Shown: positions 13,144 through 18,002 of the stretch, one piece after another | Layout: every line of letters begins with the position of its first letter | How positions within the stretch are numbered: position 1 is the first letter of the stretch | Source of the DNA: Candidatus Acetothermia bacterium | GTDB lineage: Bacteria; Bipolaricaulota; Bipolaricaulia; RBG-16-55-9; DRXL01 | Length of the DNA stretch: 18,002 bases | Assembly: GCA_028275205.1 (NCBI GenBank) | Contig: JAPWVB010000012.1 | Span: 1 to 18,002, forward strand | Direction of reading: 5' to 3' | The notes under the pieces: generated by a model | Database searches by the model: none | What the model was told of the DNA's origin: nothing | What the model saw: the letters and a program-made list of their open reading frames with translations, nothing else | Made by a program: the position numbers and the translations under genes

Positions 13144-13605
13144 TTAGCGCTTGCTGAATTGCTGGCCGCGCCGCGCTTTGTGGAAGCCGTACTTCTTGCG
13201 CTCGACCATGCGCGGGTCGCGCGTGAGCAGCCCTTCCTTGCGCAAGACTGTCCGGTAGTCCGGATTGACTGCCAACAGTGCCCGCGCGATCCCCAGCCGA
13301 ATGGCCTCCATCTGTCCCGTGAAGCCTCCGCCGCGACAGGTCGCGATCACGTCGTAGCGGTTCATCGTGCCCGTCACGACGAAGGGCTTGAGGATCACCT
13401 GCGTGATCCGATCTTTAATGAAGCCATCGGCGGCGAAATACTGCTCTGCCGGCTGACCGTTGATGATCACTTTGCCTTCACCGTTGGGCTTGAGAAAGAC
13501 CCGCGCCACTGATTCTTTTCTCCGCCCGATGGCATGGATCTTCCCATCGGGCAGGATCTTCGGCAAGCGCGGCTTGAGAGCCGTCTGAGCTTGTGTATTC
13601 GTCAT
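13144..13605 (-). CDS. rpsI: 30S ribosomal protein S9 (uS9)
   Basis: A 153-residue S9 with the family GRRKESVARVFL block near residue 27, CRGGGFTGQMEAIRLGIARAL near 90 and the C-terminal RRGQQFSKR. The basic C-terminal tail reaches the ribosomal P site. The N-terminal extension of about 20 residues is modest. AGGAGG lies 8 bases before the ATG, and a strong promoter is about 30 bases upstream. In most bacteria rpsI follows rplM (L13); here ahcY is upstream and no L13 gene is in the window, so the usual pair is broken. Confidence 0.97.
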   Translation of the reverse strand: MTNTQAQTALKPRLPKILPDGKIHAIGRRKESVARVFLKPNGEGKVIINGQPAEQYFAADGFIKDRITQVILKPFVVTGTMNRYDVIATCRGGGFTGQMEAIRLGIARALLAVNPDYRTVLRKEGLLTRDPRMVERKKYGFHKARRGQQFSKR

Positions 13606-13640
13606 CCATCCGACCTCCTGGTTCGCACGAAATTCGAATC

Positions 13641-13669
13641 AGTATACTCAGTTTAGTGCGCTCTTTCAA
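13641..13669 (-). promoter_or_regulatory. Promoter for rpsI-rpmE and the transsulfuration genes
   Basis: On the minus strand TTGAAA (13669-13664) and TATACT (13646-13641) are 17 bases apart. The -35 box lies within the last codons of ahcY. The leader would be about 29 bases, containing the rpsI ribosome-binding site. Confidence 0.7.
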
Positions 13670-14897
13670 GGTACGCCCGCTGCTCCGGGGTGAGCTCGTC
13701 TATGCTGATCCCCATCGTTTCGAGCTTGAGCAGGGCGACGCGCTGGTCTATCTCCGGGGGGACGGGGTAGAGCCCCGGCTTCAGATCAGCGTGATGCTTC
13801 GCTATGTAAGCTAATGTGAGCGCCTGGAGCGCAAACGATAAGTCCATAATTTCGACGGGATGCCCATCTCCAGCGGCCAAGTTCACCAGGCGCCCTTCGG
13901 CTAAGAGATAGAGCCGACGCCCGTCTTTGAGTTCAAATTCTTCAATATTGGGTCGAATGATGCGCCGCGCCACGGAGAGCTTCTCTAAATCGGGCTTGCT
14001 GATCTCCACGTCGAAGTGCCCCGCATTCGCCAAGATCGCCCCGTCCTTCATCACTCTCAAGGACTCTTCGGTGATGACATCTTTGCAGCCGGTCGCGGTG
14101 ACGAAGATATCGCCCACGGGCGCTGCTTCGATCATCTTCATCACTCGGAAGCCATCCATGACGGCCTCAATAGCGCGCACGGGGTTGACTTCAGTGACGA
14201 TCACGTTGGCGCCGAGCCCTTTGGCGCGCAGGGCGATCCCGCGCCCACACCAGCCGTAGCCCGCCACCACTACCGTCTTGCCGGCGATCGAGAGATTGGT
14301 CGTGCGCATGATGCCGTCCCAGGTGGACTGCCCCGTGCCGTAGCGATTGTCAAAGAGAAACTTCATCTGGGCGTCGTTGACGGCGAACATCGGGAAGAGC
14401 AATCTCTTCTGAGCGACGAGGGCTTGGAGCCGTCGCACCCCTGTGGTAGTCTCTTCTGTGCCGCCCAGAATATCTTTGGCTAACTCCGAGAGCTCGCCGT
14501 GCAAGAGCTTTGTCAAGTCCCCGCCGTCGTCCAAGATAATATGGGGCTTGGTCTGCAAGACGGCTTTCAAGTGGGCTTCATACTCTTGAGGGGTCGCGCC
14601 GCGCCAGGCAGCCACGAAGATATCGCCCGAAGCCGCCAGCGCGGCCGCGACGTCATCTTGGGTGCTCAAGGGATTGCAACCGGTGACGGCGACCTGGGCG
14701 CCTCCGGCGCGCAACACGTGAGCCAGATAAGCCGTCTTGGCTTCCAAGTGGATGCTGAGGGCGAGCCTCAAATTTTTGAAGGGTTGCTCGCGCTCAAACT
14801 CAGATCGAATTCTATTGAGCAAGCTCATGCGCCGCTGGACCCACTCGATCTTCTTCTGTCCTGCGGGAGCTAGCGATGGATCGCGAATGATGCTCAT
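13653..14897 (-). CDS. ahcY: S-adenosylhomocysteinase
   Basis: A 414-residue enzyme that splits S-adenosylhomocysteine to homocysteine and adenosine using bound NAD. Visible signatures are NPLSTQDD near 75, DDGGD near 123, GGTEETTTG near 145, NDAQMKFLFDNRYGTGQS at 174-191, the Rossmann motif GYGWCGRG at 213-220, GHF at 293-295 and GDGHP at 343-347. It is the short form found in archaea and Thermotoga-like bacteria. It lacks the roughly 40-residue internal insertion of many bacterial enzymes, and it ends at ERAH without the longer Lys/Tyr C-terminal tail. AAGGAGG lies 11 bases before the ATG, inside the end of the MNT gene, which stops 5 bases upstream. The homocysteine it makes is the substrate of the beta-synthase downstream. 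Confidence 0.96.
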   Translation of the reverse strand: MSIIRDPSLAPAGQKKIEWVQRRMSLLNRIRSEFEREQPFKNLRLALSIHLEAKTAYLAHVLRAGGAQVAVTGCNPLSTQDDVAAALAASGDIFVAAWRGATPQEYEAHLKAVLQTKPHIILDDGGDLTKLLHGELSELAKDILGGTEETTTGVRRLQALVAQKRLLFPMFAVNDAQMKFLFDNRYGTGQSTWDGIMRTTNLSIAGKTVVVAGYGWCGRGIALRAKGLGANVIVTEVNPVRAIEAVMDGFRVMKMIEAAPVGDIFVTATGCKDVITEESLRVMKDGAILANAGHFDVEISKPDLEKLSVARRIIRPNIEEFELKDGRRLYLLAEGRLVNLAAGDGHPVEIMDLSFALQALTLAYIAKHHADLKPGLYPVPPEIDQRVALLKLETMGISIDELTPEQRAYLERAH

Positions 14898-14902
14898 CGT
14901 GT

Positions 14903-15268
14903 CTAGAGCCTCCTTGAAGCCTTGAGCTTCTTCTGTGCCTTGGCGATGCAGCCGCTGTCAAAGAGCACTTGGCCATGCGTGAGAATCTCGCGCACAAAGA
15001 GCGATTGTGCCGCACACAGCTCTTGAGGGGTCAACCCAACGATATCCGCCGGGACATCGCTGGCCCATCGCTCGGCGAGAAAGAGCCGCCGAGCAATGCG
15101 GTGTTGACCGCAAAAATCTTCGGAGATTACGGCCAGATCAAGATCGCTGCTGGGGTAGGCTTCGTCCTTCGCCCACGAGCCAAACAAGATAACCCCTTGC
15201 ACGCGAATCTCTCGGCGTAGCTGGCGCAGGAAGCGCTCAATCGCGCGCTGATAGCCCTTTTTCAGCAT
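14903..15268 (-). CDS. MNT-domain nucleotidyltransferase (antitoxin-like), module 1
   Basis: A 121-residue minimal nucleotidyltransferase of the pol-beta superfamily. It shows the GS-x10-DxD active-site pattern: G30-S31 and D42-L-D44 within LFGSWAKDEAYPSSDLDLAVI, with a likely third carboxylate at D75 (PADIV). In HEPN/MNT systems such proteins act as antitoxins, some by adding AMP to the HEPN partner. Its start overlaps the end of the HEPN gene by 32 bases, the usual tight arrangement. It is followed 5 bases later by ahcY, a housekeeping gene, so the pair probably drives ahcY expression as well. Function is inferred from family and context. Confidence 0.88.
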   Translation of the reverse strand: MLKKGYQRAIERFLRQLRREIRVQGVILFGSWAKDEAYPSSDLDLAVISEDFCGQHRIARRLFLAERWASDVPADIVGLTPQELCAAQSLFVREILTHGQVLFDSGCIAKAQKKLKASRRL

Positions 15269-15632
15269 AGGCGATCAGCTCCTTAGCAGCATCGAGCAGT
15301 TCTTTGGCAATAGCTTCATCGTAGAATTCTTGAGGGGAGCCGCCGACACTATTGGGATAGCGAGCATCGCTATAATGCACATCCAGCTTGCGGGCCAATG
15401 TCAGGAGTTTCTTATCAACAGGGAGCTTCTTATGCAACTTCTTAAGCATAGCTGCGCAAGAGTGGGTGCGAAACTCCATGCGATATTTAGCTAGCAACGC
15501 TTTGAGAAACTTCTCAGCAGCCTGCTGGGCATGGAACGCTGTGCCTTCGTAGAATTTAGCTTTCAGCAGCCGTTCGGCCATAGCGAGATCTCTCTGTCCG
15601 GCCTCCTGCCACCAGCGCACTTCTTCACGCAT
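15237..15632 (-). CDS. HEPN-domain protein (toxin-like), module 1
   Basis: A 131-residue all-helical HEPN protein. Characteristic stretches are EAGQRDLAMAERLLK, the YEGTAFHAQQAAEKFLKALL helix (28-47), and LDVHYSDARYPN near 83-94, typical of the nucleotidyltransferase-associated HEPN family. The strict RX4-6H ribonuclease motif of toxic HEPN proteins is not obvious. R81-x4-H86 exists, but it falls in the segment that in relatives mostly serves as the HYxxxRYP block, so RNase activity is uncertain. A TATGAT box ends 6 bases before the ATG and there is no ribosome-binding site, suggesting a leaderless mRNA. It partners the MNT gene it overlaps. Confidence 0.85.
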   Translation of the reverse strand: MREEVRWWQEAGQRDLAMAERLLKAKFYEGTAFHAQQAAEKFLKALLAKYRMEFRTHSCAAMLKKLHKKLPVDKKLLTLARKLDVHYSDARYPNSVGGSPQEFYDEAIAKELLDAAKELIAYAEKGLSARD

Positions 15633-15638
15633 ATTTTA

Positions 15639-15667
15639 ATCATACTTCATCGCTTGGCGCCGTGCCA
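15639..15667 (-). promoter_or_regulatory. Leaderless promoter of HEPN/MNT module 1
   Basis: TATGAT (15644-15639, minus strand) lies 6 bases before the HEPN ATG. The candidate -35, TGGCAC (15667-15662) at 17 bases, is weak. It lies 3 bases from the -35 of the divergent promoter. A TGGC-N5-GCCA inverted repeat (15655-15667) overlaps the -35 and might be an operator. Confidence 0.45.
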
Positions 15668-15670
15668 TCT

Positions 15671-15699
15671 TTGCATCAGCAGCTCGGCAGATTTATACT
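15671..15699 (+). promoter_or_regulatory. Leaderless promoter of MNT/HEPN module 2
   Basis: TTGCAT (15671-15676), a 17-base spacer and TATACT (15694-15699) lie just 6 bases before the ATG at 15706, with no ribosome-binding site between. It is back-to-back with the module 1 promoter in a 73-bp intergenic region. Confidence 0.6.
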
Positions 15700-15705
15700 T
15701 AAACC

Positions 15706-16071
15706 ATGAGCGCGAAGTTCTCCACGCACATATTAGACAGAGCCCTGGCCCAGCAGCGGCAGCGCCGCGAGCATCGGCGCCGCGCCCTGCTTGAGGCCGT
15801 CTTCACGGCTCTTGCAGAGCTCTCGCAACAGATCGCATTCGAAGAAGCCTATCTCTTCGGCTCCATCACGCAGCCGGAGCGCTTCTCTGAGAGCTCTGAT
15901 GTAGATATCGCCTTTGTCGGCCTCCGTGACGAAGACTTTTTCCGTGCTCTAGCGTTTCTGTCACGTCGGCTCGCTATGGACGTGGACATCGTCCAGCTCG
16001 AGAAGCATCCGCGCCGCGAGCAGATCCTTCAGGGAGGAATCCGATGGACGAAGCCCGTTGGACCCTCTTAA
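15706..16071 (+). CDS. MNT-domain nucleotidyltransferase (MntA-like antitoxin), module 2
   Basis: A 121-residue nucleotidyltransferase. After a basic N-terminal helix (QRQRREHRRR, 17-26) comes the active-site segment LFGSITQPERFSESSDVDIAF, with G52-S53 and D65-V-D67. The third acidic residue is probably D94 in MDVDIVQL. This pattern is that of MntA-type antitoxins, which add AMP to the tyrosine of the RX4HXY motif of HepT partners. The HEPN gene downstream has exactly that motif. The end of this gene overlaps the HEPN start by 28 bases. It shares little beyond the catalytic motif with the other MNT protein in the window, so the modules are probably not recent duplicates. Confidence 0.88.
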   Translation: MSAKFSTHILDRALAQQRQRREHRRRALLEAVFTALAELSQQIAFEEAYLFGSITQPERFSESSDVDIAFVGLRDEDFFRALAFLSRRLAMDVDIVQLEKHPRREQILQGGIRWTKPVGPS

Positions 16072-16505
16072 AATCAGCGCTCGAGGCCCAGCTCCACGAG
16101 ATTTCCCAGATATTCATCAAGATCGAGGAGCGCCAAGCTCACCTCGATGACCCAGTCCATCTGGAGAGCTTAGGGTATCAGCTCCATAATCTCTATTCAG
16201 CTTTCGAAGATCTGTTCAAGATCGTGGCAGACTTCTTCGAGAATCGCATCACTGAGCGTGCGGGATACCATCGAGAGCTGCTCTGGCGCATGAAGATCCC
16301 CATTGCAGGGGTGCGCCCAGCACTGCTGTCAGAAGAGAGCTACAAACTGCTCGACTCGCTTCGGGCTTTTCGGCATTTCTTCTGTCATGCCTACGGCGCC
16401 GAGCTCGATCCAAAGAAGATCGCCCTCGTGGTAGAAGATGCCCTGAAACTCAAGAAGATCTATTCTCAGGAGGTCGAGCGCTTCCTCGATCAAGTACGGC
16501 CATGA
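16044..16505 (+). CDS. HepT-like HEPN ribonuclease toxin, module 2
   Basis: A 153-residue helical protein with the HEPN RNase motif RX4HXY: R110-HFFC-H115-A-Y117, within LRAFRHFFCHAYGAEL. In characterised HepT/MntA pairs Arg and His cleave RNA, and the Tyr is AMP-modified by the MNT partner to silence the toxin. Full motif retention suggests an active toxin. GGAGGA sits 7 bases before the ATG, inside the MNT gene (28-base overlap). The stop overlaps the next gene's start as ATGA. Its length and motif differ from the HEPN of module 1 on the other strand. Confidence 0.86.
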   Translation: MDEARWTLLKSALEAQLHEISQIFIKIEERQAHLDDPVHLESLGYQLHNLYSAFEDLFKIVADFFENRITERAGYHRELLWRMKIPIAGVRPALLSEESYKLLDSLRAFRHFFCHAYGAELDPKKIALVVEDALKLKKIYSQEVERFLDQVRP

Positions 16506-16936
16506 GCGTGCAGATCCGCCCGATGACCATCAGAGAGTACGACGCTGTGATCGCGCTGTGGCAGCGCGCGGGGCTCCCGTTCGAGCCTGAAGGACGCGAT
16601 AGCTTCCATGCAGTCGCACGCCAACTGCAAGCATCAGGACACTTGATGTTCGTTGCTGAAGCTGATGGGCAGATCGTCGGGACGGCCTTCGGCAGCCACG
16701 ATGGGCGCAAGGGCTGGATCAATAGATTAGCTGTTGATCCGCGCTATCGGCGCCGAGGAATAGCCAAACAGCTCGTCGCAAAAGTCGAGGAAGCCCTCAC
16801 TCATGAGGGGATCATCATTGTGGCGGCTCTTGTCGAAGCTCCCAACGAGCCTTCGCTCAAGCTCTTCCGCAAGCTCGGCTATGAGGAGCGCCGAGATATC
16901 ATCTATTTTCGCAAATTTCTTCGCGATCGGAGGTAA
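16502..16936 (+). CDS. GNAT family N-acetyltransferase, 144 aa
   Basis: A 144-residue single-domain GNAT. Motif A is NRLAVDPRYRRRGIAKQLV (about 74-92), with the R-R-R-G-I-A acetyl-CoA pyrophosphate loop. The C-terminal EPSLKLFRKLGYEER block completes the fold. The substrate cannot be told; relatives acetylate small amines, antibiotics or protein N-termini. It starts within the stop of the HepT-like gene (ATGA), so translation is coupled to the toxin-antitoxin pair. GNAT toxins are known, but they normally travel with a DNA-binding antitoxin, which is absent here. Four bases separate it from the zinc-ribbon gene. Confidence 0.9.
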   Translation: MSVQIRPMTIREYDAVIALWQRAGLPFEPEGRDSFHAVARQLQASGHLMFVAEADGQIVGTAFGSHDGRKGWINRLAVDPRYRRRGIAKQLVAKVEEALTHEGIIIVAALVEAPNEPSLKLFRKLGYEERRDIIYFRKFLRDRR

Positions 16937-16940
16937 CTCT

Positions 16941-17276
16941 ATGCCCTTCTGTCCCCAATGTCGCTATGAATATCGAGCTGGGCTGCGCCAGTGCCCAGAT
17001 TGTGGCGCAGAGCTTGTAAATGAACTGCTTCCTGAAGAACAGCTCCCGCCCTCGGGCCCTCTCGTGACCATCTATACCGCCCAAGATATGACAGAAGCGA
17101 GCTTGGTCAAATCGTTTCTCGAAGAATTCCAAATAGAGTCGTTCATTGGGTACGATGCAGGCTCGGCCTATCCTGTGGGGCAGATTGAAGTGCGCGTCGC
17201 TGAAGCACATGCCGATGAAGCCCGCGAGCTCATCGCGGAGTTCCTCAGCGCTCCTCCAGAGGATCCAACACTATGA
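16941..17276 (+). CDS. Zinc-ribbon protein with DUF2007-like domain
   Basis: A 111-residue protein. The start at 16941 is chosen because GGAGG precedes it and it opens directly with the zinc ribbon: C4-PQ-C7 and C18-PD-C21. Residues about 41-105 (LVTIYTAQDMTEASLVKSFL and following) match the pattern of the DUF2007 'putative signal transducing protein' domain, which often follows such a ribbon. Function is unknown; related domains resemble small ligand-binding or PII-like folds. An in-frame start at 16803 exists but lies inside the preceding gene. The stop overlaps the next gene's ATG as ATGA. Confidence 0.85.
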   Translation: MPFCPQCRYEYRAGLRQCPDCGAELVNELLPEEQLPPSGPLVTIYTAQDMTEASLVKSFLEEFQIESFIGYDAGSAYPVGQIEVRVAEAHADEARELIAEFLSAPPEDPTL

Positions 17277-17863
17277 ATGCACACTCCTCTGGTGCTATAA
17301 TGCAAGGCATGAGAAATCCATTTCTCATTGGGGAGAAGATCTATTTGCGCTCGCTGGAGCGCGACGACGCTCCAACGCTGCTCCCTTGGGTCAACGACCC
17401 CGACGTAATCGCTACGCTGATCATGTACACCCCCAAAAATTTACAGTCTGAGATTGATTTCATCGAGCGCGCTTATAAGAGCGACACCGACATCGTTCTG
17501 GGCATTGCATTGAAAGGGAGCGATAAACTCATCGGCACGACCGGGCTTCATCGCATAGACTGGAAGAATCGTCATTGCATGTTCGGCATTCTGATCGGCG
17601 ATAAGACAGAATGGGGGAAGGGCTATGGCACGGAGACAACGCGGTTGATGGTCAACTATGCTTTTGGGACTCTAGGAATGCACCGAGTCTGGTTGCACGT
17701 GTACGAGTATAATCAGCGGGCGATACGCGCCTATGAGAAAGCGGGCTTTATACGCGAGGGCGTCTTACGTGAGGATCGCTATCACAATGGGAGATTTTTC
17801 AATACTATCGTGATGGGGCTGTTGCGCTCGGAGTGGGAAGCGCAACAGCAGAAAGCACCATGA
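17273..17863 (+). CDS. GNAT family N-acetyltransferase, RimJ/RimL-like
   Basis: A 196-residue GNAT of the RimJ/RimL type. Core elements are GEKIYLRSLERDD, the acetyl-CoA loop WGKGYGTE, LHVYEYNQRAIRAYEKAGF and VLREDRYHNGRF near the end. RimL-type enzymes acetylate ribosomal protein N-termini, while others act on small molecules or antibiotics; the substrate here is unknown. The ATG at 17273 overlaps the previous stop (ATGA) and has AGAGGA 9 bases upstream. However, homology starts only at the Met at 17309 (MRNPFLIGEK), which has TATAAT exactly 7 bases upstream, so a second, leaderless start is possible. The stop overlaps the ABC gene as ATGA. Confidence 0.9.
   Translation: MNAHSSGAIMQGMRNPFLIGEKIYLRSLERDDAPTLLPWVNDPDVIATLIMYTPKNLQSEIDFIERAYKSDTDIVLGIALKGSDKLIGTTGLHRIDWKNRHCMFGILIGDKTEWGKGYGTETTRLMVNYAFGTLGMHRVWLHVYEYNQRAIRAYEKAGFIREGVLREDRYHNGRFFNTIVMGLLRSEWEAQQQKAP
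17293..17301 (+). promoter_or_regulatory. Possible internal extended -10 promoter in the GNAT gene
   Basis: TGC-TATAAT is a full extended -10 element, and the in-frame ATG at 17309 follows after 7 bases, the same distance as at the M42 gene. No good -35 is visible. It could give a leaderless transcript for the shorter GNAT and the ABC gene. Confidence 0.4.
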
Positions 17864-18002
17864 TCATTGCAGAGGGTTTAACGCGTCGGTTTGGGGACCG
17901 CGTCGCTGTCGAAGGTCTCTCTCTGGAGATCGCTGAAGGTGAGGTCTTTGGGTTTCTCGGCCCCAACGGTGCGGGGAAGACTACGACCGTGCGGATGCTC
18001 GC
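17860..18002 (+). CDS. ABC transporter ATP-binding protein, N-terminal fragment
   Basis: The first 47 codons of a gene cut by the right edge. It opens with MIIAEGLTRRFGDRVAVEGLS and reaches the Walker A motif GPNGAGKTTT at about residues 34-43. The pattern (ARRFGD-like start, VFGFLGPNGAGKTT) is typical of the drug/lipid exporter (DrrA/CcmA-like) ATPases that pair with a separate permease, but the subclass is uncertain from this piece. Its ATG overlaps the GNAT stop (ATGA), so it belongs to the same transcription unit. Confidence 0.9.
   Translation, partial: MIIAEGLTRRFGDRVAVEGLSLEIAEGEVFGFLGPNGAGKTTTVRML

Noticed and set aside
16803..16940. Longer start for the zinc-ribbon protein
   Set aside because: It lies inside the GNAT gene, lacks homology, and the ATG at 16941 has GGAGG and begins directly at the zinc ribbon.
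1..18002. CRISPR arrays, tRNA or rRNA genes, insertion sequences
   Set aside because: No regularly spaced direct repeats, tRNA-like cloverleaf sequence, rRNA sequence or transposase frame was found by eye.

Overview
The window is dense bacterial coding DNA of moderate GC content. Most genes overlap or sit a few bases apart. A lipoprotein with a clear lipobox, bacterial-type uS9 and bL31 ribosomal proteins, FabF, and sigma-70-like TTGACA/TATAAT promoters all indicate a bacterium. The short, archaeal/Thermotoga-like S-adenosylhomocysteinase, the two inteins in SufB and several apparently leaderless genes suggest a deep-branching, possibly thermophilic or uncultivated lineage. A Bipolaricaulota/Acetothermia-like organism is only a guess.

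Left edge, plus strand: the last 43 codons of FabF, then an M42 aminopeptidase (166-1233) behind a probable leaderless promoter. Its stop codon overlaps, tail to tail, the stop of the leftward suf operon.

Centre-left, minus strand, read from 10008 down to 1230: sufC - sufB - cysK - cysE - sufD - sufU - Rieske ferredoxin - sufS. This is a full SUF iron-sulfur cluster assembly operon with the two-step serine-to-cysteine pathway (CysE, CysK) inserted between sufB and sufD. SufB is the highlight. The 992-codon gene carries two inteins. One is 358 aa with LAGLIDADG endonuclease motifs and lies immediately before the conserved EGC cysteine. The other is a 148-aa mini-intein at the NIG/S site, only 62 host residues downstream. 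The spliced host protein would be 486 aa. The sufC promoter overlaps a sequence matching the IscR/Rrf2 type-1 operator core, and a GC-rich hairpin with a short T run lies between cysE and sufD.

Centre-right, minus strand, from 15632 down to 10250: a HEPN/MNT toxin-antitoxin-like pair, ahcY, then, from its own promoter, rpsI - rpmE - cystathionine gamma-lyase/synthase - cystathionine beta-synthase - lipoprotein. AhcY makes homocysteine, the beta-synthase condenses it with serine, and the gamma-lyase can release cysteine. The window therefore encodes two routes to cysteine (via O-acetylserine, and by reverse transsulfuration from SAH) next to SufS, the enzyme that consumes cysteine for cluster assembly.

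Right edge, plus strand, from 15706: a second, different MNT/HEPN pair (the HEPN has the RX4HXY motif), then a GNAT acetyltransferase, a zinc-ribbon DUF2007-like protein, a second GNAT, and the start of an ABC transporter ATPase. These are joined mostly by ATGA or short overlaps. The two HEPN/MNT modules are divergent and share a 73-bp double promoter.

No tRNA, rRNA, CRISPR array or insertion sequence was seen. The only gene-free stretch of note is 10009-10249 (241 bp), which holds the suf promoter/operator and a 23-bp-arm inverted repeat.
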